From Shewanella phaeophyticola (GTDB taxonomy: Bacteria; Pseudomonadota; Gammaproteobacteria; Enterobacterales; Shewanellaceae), in the NCBI RefSeq assembly GCF_025398315.1, contig NZ_JAODOQ010000001.1, positions 1,860,001-1,924,000 of the forward strand: a stretch of 64,000 bases of DNA. The letters run 5' to 3'. The position numbers and the translations under genes are program-made. How positions within the stretch are numbered: position 1 is the first letter of the stretch; each line of letters opens with the position of its first letter. The notes under the pieces were generated by a model. It was not told where the DNA came from, made no database searches, and worked only from the letters and a program-made list of their open reading frames with translations. Positions 49,819 through 58,024 of the stretch are shown here, in pieces.

Positions 49819-50282
49819 ATCAACCACACAGTACTTACCCGCTCCATTTGAGCGGGTATTGGGGATGACATTAAAATTATTAAACGAGCTAATAGTGCTT
49901 AGTAAGATTGCACATTATCGTGATGAATTATTATATACCTCATCTTAATCCAGTTTAAAATCAAGCGAAAATGACTAAATGGCTGTTTATCATTACCTTT
50001 GATACTTTAATTAACCTTAATAATATGAAGCAATTCTATTGATTGGTTCGGTTCACCGCTAACGTTTTCTAGTCGCTTGACCAAATTTTAATATAGATAG
50101 CAGACTTCAGCTTTACCAAAAGTGCCTTCCTTTTAATATATAGCTAGGCATACTACAAGTAATTCAATAGTGACTAATTGAGAATAATCACTGACACGTT
50201 TCTGTCCAGAGACGTGCCAGCACGATCATTGCTAGCACGTTTGAGCCCCTAGGTAGCTACAAAACTAGACTGTTGAATGCCT
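49819..50282. other. Gene-free stretch with hairpin and dispersed repeat
   Basis: The stem TACCCGCTC/GAGCGGGTA at 49836-49858, 17 bp after the receptor gene, could end its transcript, although no strong T run follows. The dispersed two-box repeat (ACGTTTCTGTCCA ... GCACGTTTGAGCCCC) is at about 50195-50250. No gene is seen. Confidence 0.5.
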
Positions 50283-50468
50283 TTATTTTTCGGGGAAATT
50301 AACATTCAGGCCTAATTCCTCTAGAGCTTCGATTAAAGGAGTATAAAAATCATTTTCTGGGCTCTGACTAGGGGCTGAAAAATGATGCATATCGATAAGA
50401 TTATATGTTTTAGCATTTGTTTTTAGCGTGCAAATTGTAAACTTAATATATAAATACTCAGGTTTCAT
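50283..50468 (-). CDS. Small hypothetical protein
   Basis: 61 aa from ATG 50468; an in-frame ATG at 50489 is an alternative. No recognised motif. The C-terminal sequence YTPLIEALEELGLNVNFPEK is a plausible helix. It lies between a repeat-rich gap and an IS66 scar, so it may be a remnant or a non-coding frame. Confidence 0.3.
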   Translation of the reverse strand: MKPEYLYIKFTICTLKTNAKTYNLIDMHHFSAPSQSPENDFYTPLIEALEELGLNVNFPEK

Positions 50469-50509
50469 CCTGGCTCGTTTTTGTTTCATCGGGATACTTC
50501 ACTTAGATG

Positions 50510-50939
50510 ATTCTGAGGGGAGCATATTTAACGATAGTTTGCGTAACAATGACCAATTCTCTGATGCATGATTATGATAAATCAGGCAATAGTCCTCACC
50601 CATTGAAGCATCCAACAGCCAGTCTATACTGTGGTGAGCCATGATGTAATAAAATGGGATTAGACCATTTACCTTCGCCGTTTCGACTATATTTTAATTC
50701 GTGGCACTGGCATGCATCCCATTTGCCGTGTGGCTAAATAACCAATTCTTTCGGCATATCACAAATGGTTTTACTACACGTTCAGCTCTATTATTATCGA
50801 TGCTTAGTTCTATCCAGCTGCTCATGGTTTGGCGACTGAGCTCAATATCGTATTGCTTTAACATTGCTTCCTGGTGATAAGTTGACTGAGTAAACTTATC
50901 ACCAGGAAATAACAATAAAGATGATTTTACAAATATCAC
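50510..50939 (-). pseudogene. IS66-family transposase (TnpC) remnant with internal deletion
   Basis: The frame 50694-50939 joins YDIELSRQTMSSW, from the middle of IS66 transposases, directly to SIDNNRAERVVKPFVICRKN, from near their C-terminus, so the catalytic core between them is deleted. Further on (about 50560-50690) another frame reads VETAKVNGLIPFYY, the usual following segment. No terminal repeats are visible. Confidence 0.75.
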
Positions 50940-50999
50940 TCATATGATCATACTGTTGATATGTAAGACTAAGTTAGACAGCACATATAAGGTGGATAA

Positions 51000-51029
51000 A
51001 TGAACTACTATGCAGAGGATCCCTTCTAG
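51000..51029 (+). CDS. Nine-residue leader peptide upstream of the small basic protein, copy 2
   Basis: ATG 51000 after AAGGTGG encodes MNYYAEDPF and stops 22 bp before the gene at 51052. Length, spacing and all but two residues match the leader at 27093. Confidence 0.5.
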   Translation: MNYYAEDPF

Positions 51030-51051
51030 GTAATGTAAACCTGGAGGGTAA

Positions 51052-51339
51052 ATGAAAAAACTAAAACATCAGTACCGAAAACGTATTAAAAGCCAGTGTC
51101 AATATTTTTGGGGGTATTATCCAAGCGTACGCAGTGGAGCCCACAAGCACTTTTCAACAAAACAGGAAAAGGGTTATTACTTCCTTCATATGATTGAGTG
51201 CAAAGGTTACCCGATCAAGTTACGAGCAGCTCGTGGAAGATCGTTGGCTAACCCATGGGATGACTATCCAGCGTATGTGTATGACCTAGCAAAAAGTTGG
51301 AAGCATAATTCCAAACGACGTTATCAGTACTACAAGTAA
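51052..51339 (+). CDS. Small basic protein, copy 2 (paralogue at 27145)
   Basis: 95 aa, same length as copy 1 with about a dozen substitutions and no indels, so both are probably under selection. The region from the conserved CAGCACAT box upstream of the leader through the terminator is duplicated as a unit. Both copies are plus-strand. The changes are concentrated in residues 14-22 and 77-89, while the centre (residues 31-50) is unchanged. Function unknown. Confidence 0.6.
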   Translation: MKKLKHQYRKRIKSQCQYFWGYYPSVRSGAHKHFSTKQEKGYYFLHMIECKGYPIKLRAARGRSLANPWDDYPAYVYDLAKSWKHNSKRRYQYYK

Positions 51340-51352
51340 ATCTCACGATAAT

Positions 51353-51383
51353 AAAGCTCCTCCTTTGAGGAGCTTTATTTTTT
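51353..51383 (+). terminator. Rho-independent terminator after copy 2
   Basis: A perfect 10-bp stem AAAGCTCCTC/GAGGAGCTTT with loop CTTT, then ATTTTTTT. Compared with copy 1, the stem bases changed in a compensatory way. Confidence 0.88.
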
Positions 51384-51605
51384 CGAGTTCGAGCACCACT
51401 ATTATTGTTGAGACGTTACAACAAAAGCAATAACCTCTTCTTAATTTTCCAAGCTAAACGAACACATCACCATCATCATAGAAACTTAATTAATATAATC
51501 AGATGGATATAATGACTGGCGCATGCTGGTATTATTTTTGAAAAGGTTCCTTCTGCGAAAAAAACATTAAAGATCTAGCAATAAAAATTAGATCGCATAA
51601 AATAA

Positions 51606-51621
51606 CTGTACAAATGTACAG
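51606..51621 (+). promoter_or_regulatory. LexA (SOS) box of umuDC
   Basis: CTGT-ACAAATGT-ACAG is a perfect match to the gammaproteobacterial LexA consensus CTGT-N8-ACAG. It ends 11 bp before the umuD start. Confidence 0.92.
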
Positions 51622-51632
51622 TGGTTATAAAT

Positions 51633-52040
51633 ATGCGCATTATCCCTATTCATGCAAGTGCTGGTATTACTGGGTTTGAATCTCCAGCTTCAGAATATTT
51701 ACAGTTAGCATTAAGTCTTGATGAGCTACTTATAGAGCATCCTAGTGCCACATTCATTGGTGTGGCCACTGGTGATTCGATGCAAGGTGTGGGAATTTTC
51801 TATGGTGATTTATTGATAGTGGACAGGCATGAAACGGTTCGAGATGGTGATGTTATAGTGGCTAATTTCAATGGTGAGTTTGTATGCAAAATCCTTGATA
51901 AACCTCGCAGACAGCTACTGTCATCCAATGAAAATCATCAGCCTCAACCCATCAATGATTATGACTCTTTCAGTATTGAAGGCGTGGTTATTCGCTCAAT
52001 ACGGTGCCATCGACAAAGCCCGTTACTGGCTGGTAAGTAA
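51633..52040 (+). CDS. umuD: UmuD-like translesion polymerase subunit (S24 peptidase)
   Basis: 135 aa from ATG 51633. The longer frame from GTG 51621 would begin inside the LexA box, so the ATG is preferred. The self-cleavage dyad is S49 (GDSMQG) and K86 (FVCKIL), 37 residues apart as in E. coli UmuD. The cleavage region is ITGFESPASEY; the usual Cys-Gly site appears as Thr-Gly. After RecA-stimulated cleavage UmuD' pairs with UmuC. There is almost no room for a Shine-Dalgarno between box and start, so initiation is unusual. umuC follows after 12 bp. Confidence 0.92.
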   Translation: MRIIPIHASAGITGFESPASEYLQLALSLDELLIEHPSATFIGVATGDSMQGVGIFYGDLLIVDRHETVRDGDVIVANFNGEFVCKILDKPRRQLLSSNENHQPQPINDYDSFSIEGVVIRSIRCHRQSPLLAGK

Positions 52041-52052
52041 GGAGAGTGAAAC

Positions 52053-53308
52053 ATGTTTGCTTTGGTGGATGCGAACTCATTTTATTGCAGTGCAGAGCAA
52101 GTATTTAGGCCTGATTGGCGTGGTAAACCCATTATTGTATTAAGTAACAATGATGGTTGTATTGTGGCTGCAAATCGGCAAGCCAAAGAACTTGGCATAC
52201 CTAAGTTTTCTCCTTACTTCAAAGTGAAAGACATGTGTCAGCGCTTAGGAGTGATTGCTTGCTCAAGCAACTATGAACTCTATGCTGATTTATCCTTGAA
52301 AATGATGAATATTATTGGCCGTTTTGCGCCAGAGCAACATATTTATTCCATTGATGAAAGCTTTCTGTCATATAAAAATGCTATCCAGCAATTAAATGCT
52401 TGCGAAGTCAAGGTCAGCTCATTAGGCGCGCTGTTTGGAAAGAAACTCGATTACCCGTGTGTGTGGGGATGGCGCCAACTTTAACGTTGGCAAAAGCAGC
52501 TAATCACGCAGCCAAAAAATTACCTGGCTATCAAGGTGTATGTGTCATTGACAACGAAGATGAGCGATTGGCTATTTTACGTGCCATGAATGTCAATGAT
52601 GTATGGGGCATTGGTCGTCGTATTAGTCAAAAATTAGCATTGATGGATATAAAAAACGCATTAGAGCTTGCCAATATTCCTCCAGGGTTAGCCCGCAAAC
52701 AATTTAGTATTGAAATAGAGCGAACTGTACGTGAATTAAATGGACTGGCTTGTAAACAATGGGATGAGGCAAGAGCAGATAAACTGCAAATATTCTCTAC
52801 TCGTAGCGTTGGTGAGCGAATTATTGATTACGATTCTTTGTTGCAAGCATTGAGTAAACATATTGGTATTGCTGCTGCAAAAGCCAGACGACAAGGATCA
52901 CACTGTAAAACCATGATGATGTTTGCGAGTAATTCACCCTATGATGAGCATCCTGCAAACTTTAAAGTGTTGGTGTCTTTTCCTTGCCCAACAAATTGTA
53001 CAAAAGAGTTAACCCAGGCAATGAGCATGGCGGCACCAAGACTTTTTAGGCCAGGAGTGAGATATTACCGAATGGGGATAGGGCTGCTTGATTTAAGCGC
53101 TCAAAAACACACTCAACTCGACATGTTTAATTCATCTAAAGCCAATCCAGAATTGATGCAAACTCTAGACGGCATTAACCAGCGTTATGGTGCGGATACT
53201 TTATTTTTAGCCGCTCAAGGGATAGAACAAAAATGGTCGATGCGACGTGATTTACTCACGCCACAGTACACGACAAATTGGAAAAGTTTACCTGCGATAA
53301 AGTGTTAG
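52053..53308 (+). pseudogene. umuC: UmuC, DNA polymerase V catalytic subunit, one frameshift
   Basis: Y-family polymerase, about 418 aa when corrected. The N-terminus FALVDANSFYCSAEQVF holds the first catalytic Asp, YSIDESFL the second pair, then RRAVWKETRLPVCVGMAPT, the helix-hairpin region (NVNDVWGIGRRISQKL) and the C-terminal little finger. A one-base deletion at about 52395-52402, between NACEV and RSQGQLIRRAVW, moves the frame. A GGAGAG ribosome site precedes ATG 52053. It is co-transcribed with umuD under the LexA box. The gene is otherwise well conserved, so the frameshift could be an error. Confidence 0.9.
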
Positions 53309-53450
53309 ATAACCACAGAACAATACATCAAATTAAATATGTAAGACCTGGTTGAATTTACCATAAGCTTGTGACATGTTATCAAATAGGTGCTGAATGT
53401 TTAGTCCTATCGTTAGAAGCTTAATGTGCCCATCCATGCCAATGAGGTAA

Positions 53451-53573
53451 ATGATGATGTCAGAATTGTTGAGTTATGATCTCGCCCTTATTTCAATAGG
53501 CATTGTTATCATTGGTGGTTTTGCTCTAGGCCTTTATCATATCGTCACGTTTAATTCCTTTAAGGCCAGATAA
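53451..53573 (+). CDS. Small single-pass membrane protein
   Basis: 40 aa, beginning with three Met codons, with TGAGG just upstream. Residues about 10-34 form one membrane helix (ALISIGIVIIGGFALGLYHI), followed by a short basic tail. Too short for family assignment. It lies between umuC and the island gene cluster on the opposite strand. Confidence 0.45.
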   Translation: MMMSELLSYDLALISIGIVIIGGFALGLYHIVTFNSFKAR

Positions 53574-53737
53574 GCCGAAAATAAAATAGAAAACTCCATA
53601 AAATAAGCTTTAAGTCATCATATAAGAGTTCGCTGTGTAGTCTACTAGCTAATAGTGGCTTGATGTAAAGCTCACAAATTTATCAATGTCACAGCGGAAT
53701 GCTCGTTATTTTCAATCCACTCATCAAGTTCCTTGAT

Positions 53738-54604
53738 TTAGCTAGCGCTATTGAGTCTATACATCACGTTGCCATTTACTTTAGTAAAGTAATAATGTGA
53801 CGGTAGAGCGTCAAATTGAATTTTGGCATAGTTAGATTCGGCAGAGCTTCGATCCGCTTGTTTTAATACATGTTCAATTGGGTAGCGAGTCTTGTGTCCG
53901 AATGGTTTCCCGGCTAAAAGCTCGGTTAACATCGAAAATATTCGGCTGTTACGACTCCCTAATTCACCTAGCGGTTTAGCTAATAAGGCAAATGTATAGC
54001 TCTCATGGGAGCCTGAACAATATTTTTCATTGTTCATGTTGAGTGCAGGGTAGATTTTACCAATATCATGAAATAACGCCGCAACTAAGCCTGTTTGGCA
54101 CTCTATGTCTGAATGACCTAGATGTTTAGCATTTTGATAAGTCATTTCAGCTACCTCAATACTATGCTCAAATAGGCCACCAAGATAGCAATGATGATGC
54201 TTAAAACTGGCTTCAGAGCGCATGAATAGCTTAAGTACTTCTTCATTATTTAGGATAAAAACGACGAAAGGTAGTAGCTCCTTAACCGACACAAAACTGA
54301 GCAGTTTCAAAAATCGACCAACCAGCCCTTCATTCTTATTGTGAGAAAAATTCACCATCTTGATAAATTGCCCTTCAGTGCATTGAATGTGCACAGGTTT
54401 GATAGCACAAACCACAGTATTACCTTGATAGTCGTGTGCTATTGCCACTTGTGCCAGACCATGAGCAAACTGACAGTTCCTGGCGGTTTCTGCTGTCATA
54501 ATTGCGTTAACCACGTTATTGGATGAAATAAATTCACAGTTTGCAGTAGGCAGATGTGCACCAAACTTAATATTTTTAACCCAGACAAATATTGGTTTAT
54601 TCAT
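53738..54604 (-). CDS. HD-domain protein of an integrated element (TraI_2/relaxase-helper-like)
   Basis: 288 aa from ATG 54604, which overlaps the integrase stop by 8 bp; the longer frame to 54748 lies inside the integrase gene. Residues about 130-200 carry an HD metal site (HHHCYLGGLFEHSIEVAEM, then ALFHDIGKIYPAL). The domain arrangement resembles TraI_2-type HD proteins found beside integrases of genomic islands. Expected activity is a phosphohydrolase or nuclease. It is the last gene of an excisionase-integrase-HD operon. Confidence 0.7.
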   Translation of the reverse strand: MNKPIFVWVKNIKFGAHLPTANCEFISSNNVVNAIMTAETARNCQFAHGLAQVAIAHDYQGNTVVCAIKPVHIQCTEGQFIKMVNFSHNKNEGLVGRFLKLLSFVSVKELLPFVVFILNNEEVLKLFMRSEASFKHHHCYLGGLFEHSIEVAEMTYQNAKHLGHSDIECQTGLVAALFHDIGKIYPALNMNNEKYCSGSHESYTFALLAKPLGELGSRNSRIFSMLTELLAGKPFGHKTRYPIEHVLKQADRSSAESNYAKIQFDALPSHYYFTKVNGNVMYRLNSAS

Positions 54605-55820
54605 CAACATTCTCCAACATGGTATTAAAATTAACTTGTTCAATAAGACGATCAAACGCACTTCCATCTTGTCTTGTCGCGTTGGGTACATAGCGGCTAT
54701 AGACTTCAAATAACATTTTGGTCGTGCTATGCCCCATTTGTTTTGCAATCCATTCAGGGTTTTCTCCTGCGGCTAACCATAAGGTCGCGCATGTATGCCT
54801 AGTTTGGTATGGGCGCCGTTTTTTTAAGCGCATTTCATTCAATGCGGGATACCAAACACGTTTTGTTACGTTGCGATGATCAAGAGGGTTGCCATTGGCA
54901 TTACAAAATACATAATCCTTATTGCCAGTGACTTTCCGCTGTCTTTTAAGTGCATCCACAACGGGTTGAGACAATTGAATACTACGATAAGACGCCGATG
55001 TTTTAGGTGTTTCAACATTTCCGTCAACCAGCGTTTCATGGATCAAAATTTCGTTTCGGTTCAAATTAACAAATTGCCATTTAAGTCCATCGATTTCAGC
55101 CGTTCTCATTGCGGTAAAAAATCTCACAATGTAATAGTCTTTAAAGTCATCACGAACCCTAGACAAGAAAAACTGCACTTCTGCCAGTGAAAACGGTTCA
55201 ATAGCCGTTTTATCAATTTTTAACGGTTTGATATTGATAAACGGAGTAGGGAAGTCAAAGCGCATAGCAGCTTCATTTAAAATGCCACGCAAAGGTGTCA
55301 TAACATGATTGATCCAATCATTACTTAAAGCTCCTTTTACTCCAGATCTCCGCGATTCCGAGATAGATGCTCTGAATTTTATCAAACTAGGTCTTGTTAT
55401 TTCGTTAAGTCTGATAGAACCGAAAACAGGTAGTAAATAACTTTCAATAATCATCTGCACATTCTTGTAATGGCTTTTTTTCCACTGGATCTTATTTTCA
55501 GCAACCCATTCACCAATAAACTCTTCAAAAGTTGGAATATTTGACATGATTTGTGTGGATAATGGTTCAACATTTTCAGCCAAATGATGTTGTACTTTAA
55601 GATCAATCTCTGAAAATAGTTGGCATCGTGTACTTGATGGAAAATACAATTTGAACACAAAGCGATTAAGGCGGATTTCAGCTTCTATAGTGTTCATAAT
55701 GCTGTTCAATTTAGATCGGTTTATGCGATTATCAATTAATACCGTTTGTTCTCTGCATCTTATCCCTTGGTAAGTAAAATCAAAAAACAACTTACCATCT
55801 CTAGCCCTAATATTACCCAT
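54597..55820 (-). CDS. int: Phage-type tyrosine integrase (DUF3596 N-terminal arm)
   Basis: 407 aa from ATG 55820. The N-terminus MGNIRARDGKLFFDFTYQG is the arm-binding DUF3596 type seen in island and phage integrases. Catalytic residues: Arg in FFTAMRTAEIDGLKW, YQTRHTCATLWL, QMGHSTTKMLFEVYSRY (His and Tyr). It overlaps the excisionase gene by 8 bp and the HD gene by 8 bp. It is intact. Its attachment site was not found: no tRNA or clear direct repeat is visible next to it. Confidence 0.9.
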   Translation of the reverse strand: MGNIRARDGKLFFDFTYQGIRCREQTVLIDNRINRSKLNSIMNTIEAEIRLNRFVFKLYFPSSTRCQLFSEIDLKVQHHLAENVEPLSTQIMSNIPTFEEFIGEWVAENKIQWKKSHYKNVQMIIESYLLPVFGSIRLNEITRPSLIKFRASISESRRSGVKGALSNDWINHVMTPLRGILNEAAMRFDFPTPFINIKPLKIDKTAIEPFSLAEVQFFLSRVRDDFKDYYIVRFFTAMRTAEIDGLKWQFVNLNRNEILIHETLVDGNVETPKTSASYRSIQLSQPVVDALKRQRKVTGNKDYVFCNANGNPLDHRNVTKRVWYPALNEMRLKKRRPYQTRHTCATLWLAAGENPEWIAKQMGHSTTKMLFEVYSRYVPNATRQDGSAFDRLIEQVNFNTMLENVDE

Positions 55821-56046
55821 GACAAACACCTCCACGAGCCATAGGAACAACTAACCGACGTTGTTGTTTTTTAAATAACTCACGCTCAACTTCCTCCCAG
55901 ATGTAGAAAATCTTTCGGCCACCAAATGGCTTGATGTAATGGACGCCCTCAAAGAACACATTATCTTTCAACGTATGGTTGATATATGCCGCACTAAACT
56001 TTATTCTTTGAGAAAGTTCTTTCGCATTAAGTAATGTTTGCTTCAT
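55813..56046 (-). CDS. Excisionase-like protein
   Basis: 77 aa from ATG 56046; the longer frame to 56112 crosses the operators. LLNAKELSQRIKFSAAYINH is a winged helix-turn-helix of the excisionase type and FEGVHYIKPFGGRKIFYIWE matches the wing found in such proteins. It lies directly upstream of and overlaps the integrase gene. It probably directs excision. Confidence 0.75.
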   Translation of the reverse strand: MKQTLLNAKELSQRIKFSAAYINHTLKDNVFFEGVHYIKPFGGRKIFYIWEEVERELFKKQQRRLVVPMARGGVCHG

Positions 56047-56059
56047 AAAAGCCTCTTTA

Positions 56060-56130
56060 TGTTCTTGGTTTGAATCATTTGTTCTTGATGAGAACATTAA
56101 AGCATTAAACAAATGTTCTTACAAGGAACA
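56060..56130. promoter_or_regulatory. Operator array between excisionase and Xre regulator
   Basis: Two 17-bp palindromes, TGTTCTTGATGAGAACA (56080-56096) and TGTTCTTACAAGGAACA (56114-56130), are centred 34 bp apart. A weaker third half-site TGTTCTT is at 56060. They lie in the divergent promoter region, so the Xre protein probably represses both directions, as in a phage-type switch. Confidence 0.75.
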
Positions 56131-56167
56131 TTTTGAGTTGTTTTTGCTCATTTAAGGATGAAATACA

Positions 56168-56392
56168 GTGATTAGGTTTAAAATCAAAGAGTTAATAGCT
56201 GAAAAAGAATTTAAGGAAAGAAGAAAAATTACATTGCAGGAAATTGCAGACGCTGCTGGGGTAAATAGAACAGCATTATCAAAGATGATGAACCCAAGTT
56301 ATCAATATTCTACTACGACTAAAGCAATCGATTCATTGTGTGCTTATTTTGGCTGCAAAGTTGACGATGTTATTGAATATATAGAAGAATAA
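56168..56392 (+). CDS. Xre/Cro-C1-type repressor
   Basis: 74 aa, a single helix-turn-helix domain (KITLQEIADAAGVNRTALSK) with the C-terminal YFGCKVDDVIEYIEE typical of short Xre proteins. Divergent from the excisionase-integrase operon across the operator array. It probably controls excision genes and itself. It stands 69 bp upstream of the CARF-sigma54 gene in the same direction, so a shared transcript is possible. Confidence 0.85.
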   Translation: MIRFKIKELIAEKEFKERRKITLQEIADAAGVNRTALSKMMNPSYQYSTTTKAIDSLCAYFGCKVDDVIEYIEE

Positions 56393-56447
56393 ACTGTTGT
56401 TAGTAAAGATGATTATATGATGTAATATAATTTACTTCCTTTACCTT

Positions 56448-56459
56448 ATGAGTACTCAT
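56448..56459. promoter_or_regulatory. 12-bp perfect palindrome before the CARF-sigma54 gene
   Basis: ATGAGTACTCAT ends 2 bp before the start codon at 56462, where a Shine-Dalgarno would be. It could be an operator for autoregulation or may limit translation. No good Shine-Dalgarno is visible. Confidence 0.4.
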
Positions 56460-56461
56460 GG

Positions 56462-57961
56462 ATGCATACTCTTCTCACCTGGCTAGGTACTAAAGATCTT
56501 GAAAACATGCTTGTCGAAGCACATGCTGCCATAAGTACAATAGCCCTTAAATCGACAATTCCTTTTGATAAAATCGTTATCTTGTCAAATAAAGATGAAG
56601 ACAAATGGAACCAGTTTGAGCGCTTTCTACAAAAACGCATGGCAATTGCTAATCGCCCCAACCAAGATATTCAGGTATATAAAGCCCATATAGACAGCCC
56701 GATAGATTATCAATCAATATCTAAAGTGGCTGATCAATGGATTTCAAAACTAAGTGATGAAGCCGATACGCTGTCAATAAATCTTACCTCAGGTACGCCA
56801 ACAATGACCACGTTATCTGTGCTTATTGGTAAGGGAAAATCAAACACGCGTTTTTTACAGTCCACTCCTAAAAATGAAGTAATAGAAGTAGATATCCCGC
56901 TTGATTTTGCGCATGCCTATGTTCAATCAGCCTCTAAAGGCATTGCTGCAAAAGCAACATCTGAGCCGAGTCTTTATCGTGCATTCGACCAATTAACTTC
57001 TCATTCAGACGCAATGAAAACGGCAATAAAAAAAGCGCAAAAAATTGCTGCATCTGAAGTGCCAACACTTATTTTAGGTGAAACAGGCACAGGCAAAGAG
57101 CTAATGGCCAATGCGATACATCAAGGCAGTTTACGTGCACAAAAATCATTAAGAATAGTGAACTGTGGAGCATTAGCGGAAAACATTGTCGACTCAATAC
57201 TTTTTGGCCATAAAAAAGGCGCGTTTACTGGCGCAGATAAAGACCATCCCGGTTTATTCGAGCAAGCAGATGGCGGAACATTATTTCTAGATGAGGTCGG
57301 TGAATTACCGCTAAACGTGCAAGTTAAATTACTTAGAGCTTTACAACAAGGTGAGGTTACACGTCTTGGAGACACAAAAAGCATCAATGTAGACGTTCGT
57401 ATTATTGCCGCCACCCACCAAGATCTATCAGCTCTAGTTGCACAAGGTAAGTTTAGAGAAGATTTGTTTTACCGATTAGCAGTAGGCATTATTGATATGC
57501 CATCACTTAATCAACGAAAAGCAGATATTCCGTACATAGTTGAGCAATTGGCAGAGCAAATAAATCTTGCAGGCGCTAAACACCCCAGTTACAAAAGTAA
57601 AAATATTTCCGATAAAGCAATAAATTTTATATGCACCCAATCATGGCCGGGCAATATACGTGAGTTGTGGAGTACATTGAATAGGGCGTTTTTATGGTCA
57701 GATAACCGGGTTGTCGATGAAAAAGACATCGCTGATAGCATGATAAACATTCAAAAGAATAAGCCTGATCACAAAATTACTATGTCAATTCACGATAAAG
57801 TTGATATAGTTCAAATCACTGATGACATTCAAAAAAAGTATGTTATAGCAGCGTTAAAAGCCAGTGGCAATGTTAAAAAGCAAGCCACGAAAATACTCGG
57901 TTTAAAAGATCATCAAACGTTAACAAACTGGATGAAACGTTTGAATATTACAATTGATTAA
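56462..57961 (+). CDS. RtcR-like CARF-domain sigma-54 activator
   Basis: 499 aa. Residues about 1-160 resemble the CARF-type sensor of RtcR: a Rossmann-like start, then INLTSGTPTMTTLSVLIGKG and QSTPKNEVIEVDIPLDF. The AAA+ sigma-54 domain (about 175-415) has Walker A LGETGTGKELMANAIH, the sigma-54 contact loop KKGAFTGADKDHPG, Walker B GGTLFLDEVGELP and SWPGNIRELW. The C-terminus is a Fis-type helix-turn-helix (VKKQATKILGLKDHQTLTNWM). It lacks a receiver domain, so a ligand rather than phosphorylation should trigger it; RtcR responds to RNA ends. It ends 19 bp before a sigma-54 promoter that leads into an HsdR-like gene. Confidence 0.85.
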   Translation: MHTLLTWLGTKDLENMLVEAHAAISTIALKSTIPFDKIVILSNKDEDKWNQFERFLQKRMAIANRPNQDIQVYKAHIDSPIDYQSISKVADQWISKLSDEADTLSINLTSGTPTMTTLSVLIGKGKSNTRFLQSTPKNEVIEVDIPLDFAHAYVQSASKGIAAKATSEPSLYRAFDQLTSHSDAMKTAIKKAQKIAASEVPTLILGETGTGKELMANAIHQGSLRAQKSLRIVNCGALAENIVDSILFGHKKGAFTGADKDHPGLFEQADGGTLFLDEVGELPLNVQVKLLRALQQGEVTRLGDTKSINVDVRIIAATHQDLSALVAQGKFREDLFYRLAVGIIDMPSLNQRKADIPYIVEQLAEQINLAGAKHPSYKSKNISDKAINFICTQSWPGNIRELWSTLNRAFLWSDNRVVDEKDIADSMINIQKNKPDHKITMSIHDKVDIVQITDDIQKKYVIAALKASGNVKKQATKILGLKDHQTLTNWMKRLNITID

Positions 57962-57979
57962 TTAGTTCTTTTACCAAGC

Positions 57980-57996
57980 TTGGCATTGAAATTGCG
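57980..57996 (+). promoter_or_regulatory. Sigma-54 (-24/-12) promoter of the HsdR-like operon
   Basis: TTGGCATTGAAATTGCG matches the TGGCAC-N5-TTGC consensus. The GG (57982-57983) and GC (57994-57995) elements are 12 bp apart, as required. Transcription would start near 58007, leaving a short leader with AAAGGA before ATG 58025. It lies directly behind the sigma-54 activator gene. Confidence 0.8.
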
Positions 57997-58024
57997 TTAT
58001 AGGGATATCAAAGGATCAAACGGA

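Noticed and set aside
49836..49858. Strong rho-independent terminator after the chemotaxis receptor
   Set aside because: The stem is good, but the following sequence is not T-rich, so it is only mentioned within the intergenic entry.
51621..51632. GTG 51621 as the umuD start
   Set aside because: It overlaps the last base of the LexA box and would add residues not seen in UmuD.
57980..58024. TTG 57980 as the start of the HsdR-like gene
   Set aside because: It lies inside the sigma-54 promoter and upstream of the expected transcription start; ATG 58025 has a ribosome site.
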